This document shows positions 25,714 to 33,640 of a DNA stretch of 45,437 bases, one piece after another. This DNA comes from Bacteroidales bacterium UBA6828 (GTDB lineage: Bacteria > Bacteroidota > Bacteroidia > Bacteroidales > Paludibacteraceae). The stretch is taken from contig DKEG01000025.1 of NCBI GenBank assembly GCA_002452095.1, forward strand, positions 1 to 45,437, given 5' to 3'. Each line of letters begins with the position of its first letter. Within the stretch, counting starts at the first letter, position 1. The notes beneath the pieces are model-generated. The model was not told the origin of the DNA and searched no databases. It saw nothing but the letters and a program-made list of their open reading frames with translations. A program made the translations under genes and the position numbers.

Positions 25714-26307
25714 ATGAAGAGGATGGAGTATAGTGTGTTTGATGATATGGCGGAATGTACTGCAGCGGAAGTGGCGCGATTGCTTCCGCAAGTAAGTGCG
25801 CAACGCCGAGAACAGGCATTGCGCTATAGCCATACTTTGGGGCAATATACGTGCTTGAAATCATATTGTATGCTGGTGGAATTGCTTCGCAAGCACGGTT
25901 TCTTGCAGGCTGGTGAATTGCCTGATTTTGCATACAATGAGTATGGAAAGCCTTACATAGAAGGGGGAACGGAGTTCTCTATTTCGCATTGCAAAAAGGG
26001 AATCCTGGTTGCCATAGACCGGCAGGCAATAGGGGTAGATATAGAGTGTATTCGTTCTGCCGACGAGGCATTGATCCGCCGTACAATGAATAAAAGCGAA
26101 AGAGCCAGTATTGATGCTGCGGAACGCCCGGACATCGCCTTTATACGTCTTTGGACACAGAAAGAAGCCGTAGTCAAACAGCGTGGAACGGGTATCATCA
26201 GCGACCTGCACGAAATACTGAATATTCCTTTGCTACCGCATCTGCAAACCATAGAAAAAGAAACATATATTTATACGATTGCCACACAAAAAGAGGTTGT
26301 CTCATAA
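25714..26307 (+). CDS. 4'-phosphopantetheinyl transferase superfamily protein
   Basis: A protein of about 197 aa that transfers phosphopantetheine from CoA to a serine of a carrier protein. Motifs are FSISHCKKGILVA (88-100), the metal-binding IGVDIECIR (106-114, D109 and E111) and RLWTQKEAVVKQRG (145-158, E151 and K155), which define the Sfp-type family. The N-terminal half is shorter and less conserved than in Sfp. Three starts are possible (25660, 25714, 25723). The first would add an 18-residue low-complexity Asn/Glu stretch, so 25714 is preferred. No polyketide or non-ribosomal peptide genes are nearby, so the target may be the fatty acid carrier protein. The last codons form one arm of the terminator. 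Confidence 0.85.
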   Translation: MKRMEYSVFDDMAECTAAEVARLLPQVSAQRREQALRYSHTLGQYTCLKSYCMLVELLRKHGFLQAGELPDFAYNEYGKPYIEGGTEFSISHCKKGILVAIDRQAIGVDIECIRSADEALIRRTMNKSERASIDAAERPDIAFIRLWTQKEAVVKQRGTGIISDLHEILNIPLLPHLQTIEKETYIYTIATQKEVVS

Positions 26308-26328
26308 AAACAGAGACAACCTCTTTTT
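26288..26328. terminator. bidirectional terminator between convergent genes
   Basis: A perfect 16-bp stem, AAAAAGAGGTTGTCTC pairing with GAGACAACCTCTTTTT, with a 9-nt loop. The A-run and T-run at its ends serve both strands. The left arm encodes the last residues of the phosphopantetheinyl transferase and the stop codon lies in the loop. Confidence 0.93.
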
Positions 26329-26388
26329 GCATATAGGAATGCATAAACTGTATATTTTAGGGTGGTAAGATATGGGTATCCTCTCGGT

Positions 26389-26421
26389 ATCCACCTGACA
26401 TCCACCCGACATCCACCTTAC
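26389..26421 (+). repeat. 11-bp-period array, ATCCACC type
   Basis: Three 11-mers: ATCCACCTGAC, ATCCACCCGAC, ATCCACCTTAC. They lie between the shared terminator and the end of the amylase gene. The last unit is identical to the last unit of the array at 10675-10707. Confidence 0.92.
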
Positions 26422-26475
26422 ATATACAGTGAATAGGTTTATGCAGTGTATGCACTATTTTTATGCAATGCGGGT

Positions 26476-28320
26476 TTATTTGTGCAGTTTCACAATCAAT
26501 GTGGATACAGGGGAAACCTCGATACCCGTTTGGGACAAGTCAACGCTTTTCCCAGTGAGGACATCGGTACCTACAGGATTATATTTACCCAATATCTCGG
26601 CATAGTGCGCAGTAGGAATGGTACGTGTCTCGTTGCTTGCATTAGCGAAGACAAAGACCGCCTCATCATCGTTGTAGCGGAAGAAAGCATACGTATTGTC
26701 GCGGCTGAGGAAATGCATCGTGCGCCCCGTATGGATGACCGGTTCTGTCTTGCGCCAGCGGAGCAGTCGGCTCTGATAATCAAACATATCGCGTTGTTCG
26801 TCAGTCAGTTGATCGGGCATAGGGAGCGGCATACGCAGGGTGGAGTGCCCTTTGGACATATCCGATGAGTGCATATCGTACTCGTCGCCGGCAAACACTT
26901 GCGGGATACCACGCATTGTAGCGAGAAGCGTATATGCCAACTTGGTATAACGCGGGTCTTTGTCTTTCACCACATCACCGATGCGATCCATATCGTGGTT
27001 GTCGAGGAAGATAAGCAGGTTGTTGACATCAGCATAAAGATAATCCTGCGAGAGCGCATCATAGACGCGTGTCAGTCCGCCGCCCCAGCCATTGTCATTC
27101 CCTCCAAGTGCCTGACGGATAGCCTCGCAGGTTGGGAAATCCATTACAGAAGGAAGATTGCTGTCGAAACCATCCCGATTGTTGCTACCCGACTGCCAAT
27201 ACGCCACAGCCGATGCGGGGCGCGTCCAGCACTCGCCCACGATATTGATGTACGGGTACTCATCGCGGATGGCTTTGAGCCAGTTGGCAGCCGGTATTTT
27301 CTCTATATAAGGGTAGGTATCCACTCGCAGTCCGTCGAGATTGGCGTATTCAATCCACCAGATAGCCCACTGTTGGAAATAGCGGAGCAGATCCGGGTTC
27401 TCGAGGTTCATATCGGGCATAGGGTGGTCGAACCAACCGCGGTTGGAAAGCAGTCGGTCGTACTCGGAGGCATTGATGTCATAGTTGGCAGAAAAGACAT
27501 TGTTGGTGCGGGTGAACTCGTCAAACCGGTTGATCCAATCGTGGTACGGCAGGTCTTTCATCCACCAGTGTGCTCCGCCGCAATGGTTTGGTACCATATC
27601 CATCAGGATCTTGATACCATATGCGTGTGCGGAATCGACCATTTGGCGATAGAGTTCGTTGGAACCGAAACGCGGGTCAATATGGTAATAATCCGAGCAA
27701 GCATAGCCGTGGTAGGACCATTTTTCCTCGTCATCGAGCAAAAGCGGGGTAGGCCAAATGGCGGTGGCACCAAGGGCGGATATATGCCCGAGTTGGCTGA
27801 TAATACCCTGAATATCACCACCGAAACGACCGTGAATGTTTTGCTTGTCGGCTTTTTCACGTGTGTTGTCGGTGGAGTTGTTGCTCGGGTCTCCGTCCAC
27901 AAAGCGGTCGGACATAATCAAATACACGACATCGGCAGAGGTGAATGAGCAGCGATCGCGACTGCCTTCACGGCGGTCGTAGATTGTGTAGTCGTAAGTT
28001 GCGCGGCGATTGCCTTTGCGCAACGTGATGCGATAGATGCCGGCCTGGCGGACATCCATATCGACAAAGAGGTAGTTCTTACTCTCGGCGTTGTGTTGAG
28101 CGGTGGGAACAAGTCCGATGCATTGTCCGCGCATAACCCGTCCCGCAGCGAGTTCTTGAACGGAGACAGTGGCATCCTGCAAGTCTTCGCCGTAGAACAT
28201 CAAGGTCAGCGGTTGGTGCATATCCGTCCACCAGCAGAGCGGTTCAACACGATTGATTTTCGGGTTTGCCCACAGGGTGGAACAGAGCAAAAGTGCTACA
28301 AAAAGAAATCTATATTTCAT
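26476..28320 (-). CDS. secreted GH13 alpha-amylase family protein (neopullulanase/cyclomaltodextrinase-like)
   Basis: A 614-aa glycoside hydrolase that acts on alpha-glucans such as maltodextrin or pullulan. It has a signal peptide (FLFVALLLCSTLWA), an N-terminal beta-sandwich (about 20-118) as in SusA-type neopullulanases, and a GH13 (beta/alpha)8 barrel. The four GH13 regions are visible: DMVPNH (241-246), GLRVDTY with nucleophile D334, GECW with acid/base E363, and LDNHDMD with D443. A C-terminal beta domain ends at VSTLIVKLHK. No susCD pair or other polysaccharide-use genes lie in the window, so it is an isolated enzyme, probably periplasmic. Its stop is convergent with the phosphopantetheinyl transferase gene. 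Confidence 0.94.
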   Translation of the reverse strand: MKYRFLFVALLLCSTLWANPKINRVEPLCWWTDMHQPLTLMFYGEDLQDATVSVQELAAGRVMRGQCIGLVPTAQHNAESKNYLFVDMDVRQAGIYRITLRKGNRRATYDYTIYDRREGSRDRCSFTSADVVYLIMSDRFVDGDPSNNSTDNTREKADKQNIHGRFGGDIQGIISQLGHISALGATAIWPTPLLLDDEEKWSYHGYACSDYYHIDPRFGSNELYRQMVDSAHAYGIKILMDMVPNHCGGAHWWMKDLPYHDWINRFDEFTRTNNVFSANYDINASEYDRLLSNRGWFDHPMPDMNLENPDLLRYFQQWAIWWIEYANLDGLRVDTYPYIEKIPAANWLKAIRDEYPYINIVGECWTRPASAVAYWQSGSNNRDGFDSNLPSVMDFPTCEAIRQALGGNDNGWGGGLTRVYDALSQDYLYADVNNLLIFLDNHDMDRIGDVVKDKDPRYTKLAYTLLATMRGIPQVFAGDEYDMHSSDMSKGHSTLRMPLPMPDQLTDEQRDMFDYQSRLLRWRKTEPVIHTGRTMHFLSRDNTYAFFRYNDDEAVFVFANASNETRTIPTAHYAEILGKYNPVGTDVLTGKSVDLSQTGIEVSPVSTLIVKLHK

Positions 28321-28359
28321 GGTTGGTTATATTAAAATGCGATGTTTATTCAGAGCGGT

Positions 28360-29676
28360 CTATATTTCGTTCACTCGTATCTGGTTCAATGTGTTGTGTT
28401 CGCTTTTCAGTTGCAAGAAATGCTTCCAAAAGGCTTGCATTTGCGGCGGCGTGGATTGGAGGAATTCCTCCGAACCCTGCCTGTCAATGCGATCGAAGAC
28501 CATTCCGACGGTGATATGGTGCGTGTCCAGTGCGGGCTGAAAAGTCTTGTCTTCTTTGTTCTCGATGTATATCTCGCGCAGGAGTTGCGTTTCCACAAGA
28601 CGGGACAGCAACTGATTGACCAACCGAAGCGGCAAGTGGTTTTGAACAGCCAGTTCGTGCGCCGTCAGCGGTGTCTCATCATACTCAAAACGATGGATGA
28701 TAACCGACAGCAGATAGAGGGTAATAAAGTCTTTGTAACGGCGCGACATACGTGCTACATCGTCTTGATATTCAAACAGTTCGTTGTTCTGTATGGCAAA
28801 CGACATCTCCGCCCCGATGAGTATCAGCAGACACGTCCATTGCAGCCACGTGAGCAGGATAGGCAGTGTGGCAAATGCACCATAGACTATACTCGTGCGC
28901 GAGAGAAAAACAATGATATAGACCGATAGTATTTGTAATAATAGGAACAGCGTACCGATAAGTACGCCCGGTATCAATGCACTGACAAACCCGACTTTGG
29001 TATTGGGAATGGCGATGTACATCCATGTGAATAACGCCCAACAAACCACGAACTGGAACAGACGCACAAGTCCCGTTTTGATCTGGGCAAAGAAAGCGAG
29101 GTCGTGCAAGGCGGTTACAACGGTCGAATTGATAAAGATACTCATACCCGATGTAACAACGACCAAGATGGGTATAAGCACAACGATGGCAATGTAGGTG
29201 GTCAGTTGGCGAATGACAGAGCGTGACTGTTTCACGTTCCAAATCTCGTTGAAAGCCGACTCGGCATTGCGGAAAAACGAATAGACCGCCCATAGCAGGA
29301 TAACCAAACCGATGCCCAAGAACACCCCGCCTTGTGCGGTATCAAGGTAGCGCTCCACCATAGCCATAATGGTAGGCACAAGGTTGGTCTCGCCGAGGAA
29401 AGAATCGTTGAGTTGCTGCTGAATAAGATCCGCCACACCGAAACCTTTTGCCACGGCAAGAATCATAGCAAGAATAGGAATGATGGCAAAAACAAGAGAG
29501 TAGGTGAGACTATTTGCGCGAACATTCAGATTTTTTGATGTAAAACCACGAACAACCAAGACTATGGTTCGCAAAACCCGATAGCCGAGACGTTTGCCAC
29601 GACTTGTCAGTTCTGCATTGGTACGACGCCACACATCGTAACGCAAGAAATCGCGTATTTGACGATAGGTTGCCAT
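28360..29676 (-). CDS. YihY/BrkB family inner-membrane protein
   Basis: A 438-aa protein with the YihY (formerly RNase BN/BrkB) domain: six predicted transmembrane helices between about 45 and 320, including NSLTYSLVFAIIPILAMILA and an ALIPGVLIGTLFLLLQILSVYI segment. A C-terminal cytoplasmic winged-helix-like extension of about 110 residues (LTAHELAVQNHLPLRLVNQLLSRLVE...) follows. The old RNase BN label for this family is wrong; the true function is unknown, with transport or envelope roles suggested. It lies 39 nt after rnpB and 39 nt before the amylase gene on the same strand, so it may be read from the tRNA-rnpB promoter. Confidence 0.88.
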   Translation of the reverse strand: MATYRQIRDFLRYDVWRRTNAELTSRGKRLGYRVLRTIVLVVRGFTSKNLNVRANSLTYSLVFAIIPILAMILAVAKGFGVADLIQQQLNDSFLGETNLVPTIMAMVERYLDTAQGGVFLGIGLVILLWAVYSFFRNAESAFNEIWNVKQSRSVIRQLTTYIAIVVLIPILVVVTSGMSIFINSTVVTALHDLAFFAQIKTGLVRLFQFVVCWALFTWMYIAIPNTKVGFVSALIPGVLIGTLFLLLQILSVYIIVFLSRTSIVYGAFATLPILLTWLQWTCLLILIGAEMSFAIQNNELFEYQDDVARMSRRYKDFITLYLLSVIIHRFEYDETPLTAHELAVQNHLPLRLVNQLLSRLVETQLLREIYIENKEDKTFQPALDTHHITVGMVFDRIDRQGSEEFLQSTPPQMQAFWKHFLQLKSEHNTLNQIRVNEI

Positions 29677-29715
29677 TGTTAGACCGCCTTCGGCTGTTGG
29701 AGGTTAGACTGACTA

Positions 29716-30048
29716 TATTGAGCAAGTATGCCTATAAGCCGGGTTCTGTACCGACCAGAAGGCCGGTGTTCATCATTAATCTCGAGCAACGTATTACTAC
29801 GTGCTTCTCCCGCTTCCTACCCTCCGACTCGCGCGAGCCACGCTCAAACATCGGTTTACATGGAATTGCAGCCCATAGTATAGTCGTTTCACTTTACTCG
29901 TCTCTGTACCAGTGACCAAACATTGCTGCCTGACGGTCGTTAACCGCTATGGTGCTCTGTGCTGCCCGGACTTTCCTCTTGGTGAGGGACAAACACACGT
30001 GTTCCCTTCCTCTTTTCCAAGCGATGAACCGGCATACTTTTCTCAATA
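29716..30048 (-). ncRNA. rnpB: RNase P RNA, bacterial type A
   Basis: A ribozyme RNA of about 333 nt that cleaves the 5' leader from pre-tRNAs. On the minus strand the conserved 5' core GAGGAAAGTCCGGGC and the 3' core ACAGAACCCGGCTTATAGGC are both present. The P1 helix is formed by TATTGAG...AGTATGCC at the 5' end and GGCATACTTGCTCAATA at the 3' end, and this sets the boundaries. The central AGAGACGAGTAAAGTGAAACG segment is divergent, as in Bacteroidota. It lies 50 nt downstream of tRNA-Gly, so the tRNA may be processed from the same transcript by the RNA encoded beside it. Confidence 0.95.
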
Positions 30049-30072
30049 CGTCATTAGACCTCTATATTCAAC

Positions 30073-30093
30073 AATAGCCCTGAACGGGCTATT
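30073..30093. terminator. hairpin between tRNA-Gly and rnpB
   Basis: A perfect 8-bp stem AATAGCCC/GGGCTATT with a TGAAC loop. It could be a weak terminator or processing hairpin between the tRNA and rnpB. There is no T-run beyond a TT. Confidence 0.5.
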
Positions 30094-30098
30094 TACAG

Positions 30099-30169
30099 AG
30101 CGGCATAAGGGAGTCGAACCCTCCTCCTAAGCTTGGGAAGCTTATGCACTACCGATGTGCTAATGCCGC
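30099..30169 (-). tRNA. tRNA-Gly (anticodon CCC)
   Basis: A 71-nt cloverleaf: acceptor GCGGCAT/ATGCCGC, D arm GCAC/GTGC, anticodon stem TAAGC/GCTTA with loop TTCCCAA (anticodon CCC), T arm AGGGT with the TTCGA loop motif, and discriminator U73 as expected for glycine. CCA is not encoded. Confidence 0.95.
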
Positions 30170-30187
30170 ATTTCTCAAAAACGTTTG

Positions 30188-30219
30188 CAAAGGTACACTA
30201 TTTTTTCGAGATATGCAAA
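30188..30219 (-). promoter_or_regulatory. promoter of the tRNA-Gly-rnpB unit
   Basis: On the minus strand TTTG (30219-30216), 20 bp, TACCTTTG (30195-30188). The predicted start near 30181 is about 12 nt upstream of the mature tRNA. The promoter lies just behind the stop of the CarboxypepD_reg-like gene. Confidence 0.8.
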
Positions 30220-30223
30220 TCTT

Positions 30224-31471
30224 TTAGTAGATTTCTACGATTTGGCGTGGAACACGATGTGTCATTTGGCATCGGGACATAGGTTTTACACCATCGGTTT
30301 GTATATTTGTAACCCGCTGTGTGGCACTGACTTGCACGGGAATCTCCATTTGTTTCGTGCCTATTATTTTTGCATCGCTATGCAGGTTCTTTTCCAATAT
30401 ATACAGATGTCCGTTGCGCCGTTGATAAATAGTATTAAGTTGCACTTTGGCATTCATCTTGCGAAGGCGGAACTTTTCAATCTGTTGGTCGTCCATATTA
30501 AAGAGGTTGAGTATTTGTAACTGATCCTTATTAAGTTTCATTCCAAACGGGATATTGATCTGTCCCTCTCCATATTCGGAGAAACGGCGTACCGAAAGTG
30601 TTTGTGAATCAATGATATAATGGCGGGTCACCGAATACTTGACGATACCGAGATAGTTGTGTTTTTCCACGTGAGTGAGGACGGTCTCACCCTCGCTCTC
30701 GTTGCTGACCGACCAATGGCGCACATCGCCGACCCATTTTTCAAAATCATACCGAATGTTGCCTATGGCAAACAAGCCTTGATGCACCACTACGCCGGAA
30801 TCGACTGCAGTAGCGGCTTTGCGCATATCTTTGTCGATACGTTCCAATCCGTCGCCAGCCAAAATGGTGTCAGCCAAAGCGCGAATAACGGGTTTGAAAA
30901 AACGTTTGCAGTATTCGCCGGCGAATTGCACCGAATCGCGATTATCTTTGGTGGCTTCGGGTAGAATGACCACCGAGGCAATCATTTGTTCCATTCCCCA
31001 CGCTTCACCCTCGGAGTCCATACGCACATCGCTCACAAGGTGGTAGCGCACCGGTTCGTCGGAGAAATCACGCTCCATCTGCACATAGACGGAGTGGAGC
31101 AGGGCAGCCATCTGCTTGCGTTTGTTGCGCTGTTTGTAGGCTTTGGCAGCCACGACGGTTTCTTCCAAGGCTATCGGTTGCTCGCGGAGAACGATGGTTG
31201 TGGTATCAATGGCGAATATGCTGAGTGGTAGAGTCTGTTTCTCATAGCCGATAAAAGAGATAATGAGTGGGCTTTCTGCGGGCAGGTCGGTATCAATAGT
31301 GAAATAGCCATCATCATTGGTGGCTGCACCCACCACGGGGTCTTGCTCGGGATAGACGGTAGCATAACCGATACCTTGTCCGCGTTCGTCCACTATACGC
31401 CCTACATAGTGCGTGGCACTAACCGCACTAATACAGAACATACATAACATACAGAAAATCAGTCTTTTCAT
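30224..31471 (-). CDS. CarboxypepD_reg-like domain envelope protein
   Basis: A 415-aa secreted protein with a signal peptide (IFCMLCMFCISAVSA) and an N-terminal Ig-like CarboxypepD_reg domain (about 22-100: HYVGRIVDERGQGIGYATVYPEQD...ATNDDGYFTID...ISFIGYEKQTL). A domain of about 300 residues with strand patterns seen in DUF5686-like Bacteroidota proteins but no membrane barrel follows. The Ig-like domain is common at the start of TonB-dependent receptors, but no receptor barrel is present here. Its start (ATG) overlaps the TPR gene stop in an ATGA, so the two proteins are coupled and may work together in the periplasm. Function unknown. Confidence 0.75.
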   Translation of the reverse strand: MKRLIFCMLCMFCISAVSATHYVGRIVDERGQGIGYATVYPEQDPVVGAATNDDGYFTIDTDLPAESPLIISFIGYEKQTLPLSIFAIDTTTIVLREQPIALEETVVAAKAYKQRNKRKQMAALLHSVYVQMERDFSDEPVRYHLVSDVRMDSEGEAWGMEQMIASVVILPEATKDNRDSVQFAGEYCKRFFKPVIRALADTILAGDGLERIDKDMRKAATAVDSGVVVHQGLFAIGNIRYDFEKWVGDVRHWSVSNESEGETVLTHVEKHNYLGIVKYSVTRHYIIDSQTLSVRRFSEYGEGQINIPFGMKLNKDQLQILNLFNMDDQQIEKFRLRKMNAKVQLNTIYQRRNGHLYILEKNLHSDAKIIGTKQMEIPVQVSATQRVTNIQTDGVKPMSRCQMTHRVPRQIVEIY

Positions 31472-33537
31472 TGGAAACGAGTAATGAGGTTGTAGGCTTG
31501 ATAGATACCGAGTTCACCAGCCCGACTGAGGTCGGCAAGTCCGAGTTCGCCCCGGTCGGTATATATATAGGTAAGCCCGCGATTGAAATAGGCTTCGGCG
31601 AAATCGTTGTCCGCATTGATGGCGCGGGTATAGTTGTCAATGGCGGCTTGCCAGTTGCGCTGCGTACAGAGGATATTTGCCTTGTTGTAGTAGGCAAAAC
31701 TGAAATCATGTTGCAGGCGGATGACCTGGTCGTAGTCGCGAAGCATAATATCAAAATCCATATTGGCTTCGGCGGTCAGTTCGCCCGTAGCACGCTGATA
31801 CTCAAGCAAGCGGTAGCGCCAATTGGCACGGCAGAAATATATGACGGCATCCATTTCATCGTCCGCCATATTGGCGGCACGGGTACAATCATCAATAGCC
31901 GAGGAATAGTCCTGTACGAGGGCGAACTCAATGGCCCGCGCAAAGAAAACGGCAGCATAAGCGTTATTGACCGGGGCATTGCGTGGCGTGTTGAGCAGGT
32001 CGAGTTGGTCTATTTGTTGCGATAGTTTGCTTATCTGCTCAAAATGATAATTGACCATATCGGCGGTAAGGGGTGTCTCCTGCACGGTGAAATGCAGTGG
32101 GGCAGGGAGCAGTTGGGCGCGGTTGAGTTTTTCCACTGCCTGCTGATAGTAGTTGGTGCGGCGCAAAGACTGCTCTTGCGCATAGTAGGAAAGGGTGATA
32201 TTCGGTTCGTTGACCACATCGGTGTAGCGTTTTTGGATGCTGCCACGGGTTTCGGAGTTGTATTTCTGTTCGTCTTCGGTTGGTTCGGACTGGTTTTGCG
32301 CCGTGCGCGAAGAGAACTCTTTGCGGCGGTCGCGGCGTTGCGGTTGTGCCTCGGCTAACTGCACATCGGTGTTCGGTGCAGCCTGTTGGCGGGCTTGGAG
32401 TTGCTCTTTGTTGTTCTCGAGGTCGGCAGCCTGTTGGCGATAGCGGAATGCCGTTTGGCTGTTGCCTTGCGCCGTGGCGGCTTGCGCCGCAAGGTAGTAG
32501 GACGGGAGAAAATACGGATAGCGGGCGATGAGCGTGTCAAAGTCCTGCCGTGCCTGTTTCCACTGGCGCAGTTGCATCTCCACCAATCCGCGCTGGTAGC
32601 GCATCTCGGTGCGGTCGGGGTCAAGGTTGATCGCCTGTGACAGGTCTTCGAAGGCACGGTTGTAGTCGCCGAGTTCCTGACGCAATATGCCGCGGTTGTA
32701 GTAGCACTGGGCATCGTCGGGCGACAGAGAGACGGCTTTGTCGTAGTCGGCAAGGGCACCACGATAATTGTGCTTATGGTAGAAAATGATACCGCGGTTG
32801 ATATAGTCGCCCGCCCATTTGGAACCGAGATTGATGGCGCGTGTGAGTTGCACGAGGGCATCGTCTTCGTTGTCCTGCATCAGGCTGACAACACCGAGAG
32901 CCGACCAGTTGGCAGGGTTTTGCGAATCCAACTCGGTAGTGCGTGTAAATGCCTCAACGGCACAGGTCGTGTCCTGCATTTGCAGACAGATGGCACCTTT
33001 TTCGAATAGGAGTGAAGCGGACTGTGGTTCGCGACGAAGCAGCGTTTGCAGGTCGCTCATAGCAAGGTTGTACTCTTTTTGTGCAGCACGGGTGTCTGCA
33101 CGCAGGAGAAGGTAGGTTTTGTTTTCAGGAGAAAAGACAAGGGCTTGGGTAAAATCTTGCTCGGCAAGGTCGAACTCGCGCAACTGGCGATAGACGAAAC
33201 CGCGGGTGTAGTAGGCACCGGGTTGGAAAGGATTGCGCTCGACAGATGCATCGCAATCGCGCAAAGCCCCTTGATAATCTTCGAGTTGTATCTTGGCTAT
33301 GGCACGAAAAAGATAGGGTTCTGCTAAATAGGGCTTGAGTTTGATGACCTGATTAAAATACTGGATGGACAGCACATAGTCTTCAAAATACAGTGCATTG
33401 CGCCCGATGGCCGTGATACGATCGGTATTCAGTTGCGCCTGTATGCAACTGAAACTACCGAGAAAAAACAGCACCCAACACCCCCGCAAAAGGGCGGAGT
33501 GCAAAAACGACAATATGTGTTGTATGTGTTGCTTCAA
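31468..33537 (-). CDS. large tetratricopeptide repeat protein
   Basis: A 689-aa secreted protein with a signal peptide (hydrophobic CWVLFFLGSFSCIQAQ) and many TPR motifs. About ten consecutive repeats span 35-375, for example YFEDYVLSIQYFNQVIKLKP and CYYNRGILRQELGDYNRAFE. A low-complexity Gln/Arg-rich linker (about 380-450) and a second TPR block to the C-terminus follow, where YYNKANILCTQRNWQAAIDN and AYFNRGLTYIYT are visible. TPR arrays bind protein partners, so it is probably a periplasmic or outer-membrane scaffold. It lies 104 nt downstream of the penicillin-binding protein gene, with an 11-bp-period array between them. Confidence 0.88.
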   Translation of the reverse strand: MKQHIQHILSFLHSALLRGCWVLFFLGSFSCIQAQLNTDRITAIGRNALYFEDYVLSIQYFNQVIKLKPYLAEPYLFRAIAKIQLEDYQGALRDCDASVERNPFQPGAYYTRGFVYRQLREFDLAEQDFTQALVFSPENKTYLLLRADTRAAQKEYNLAMSDLQTLLRREPQSASLLFEKGAICLQMQDTTCAVEAFTRTTELDSQNPANWSALGVVSLMQDNEDDALVQLTRAINLGSKWAGDYINRGIIFYHKHNYRGALADYDKAVSLSPDDAQCYYNRGILRQELGDYNRAFEDLSQAINLDPDRTEMRYQRGLVEMQLRQWKQARQDFDTLIARYPYFLPSYYLAAQAATAQGNSQTAFRYRQQAADLENNKEQLQARQQAAPNTDVQLAEAQPQRRDRRKEFSSRTAQNQSEPTEDEQKYNSETRGSIQKRYTDVVNEPNITLSYYAQEQSLRRTNYYQQAVEKLNRAQLLPAPLHFTVQETPLTADMVNYHFEQISKLSQQIDQLDLLNTPRNAPVNNAYAAVFFARAIEFALVQDYSSAIDDCTRAANMADDEMDAVIYFCRANWRYRLLEYQRATGELTAEANMDFDIMLRDYDQVIRLQHDFSFAYYNKANILCTQRNWQAAIDNYTRAINADNDFAEAYFNRGLTYIYTDRGELGLADLSRAGELGIYQAYNLITRFQ

Positions 33538-33545
33538 ATTAGTGT

Positions 33546-33590
33546 ATCCTAAGCCTATCCTATGCGCATCCTATAACGAATCACCTATAC
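33546..33590 (+). repeat. 11-bp-period array, ATCCTA type plus one ATCACCTA unit
   Basis: ATCCTAAGCCT, ATCCTATGCGC and ATCCTATAACG follow each other at 33546-33578. After one base comes ATCACCTATAC (33580-33590), a unit like those at the right end of the window. It lies between the penicillin-binding protein and TPR genes. Confidence 0.9.
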
Positions 33591-33640
33591 TTTCTATGGT
33601 AAGGGCAACATCAGGGAAAGAACAGGGAAAACATTACGTA

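Noticed and set aside
29604..30130. short plus-strand frames over rnpB
   Set aside because: They overlap a conserved structured RNA and have no support as proteins.
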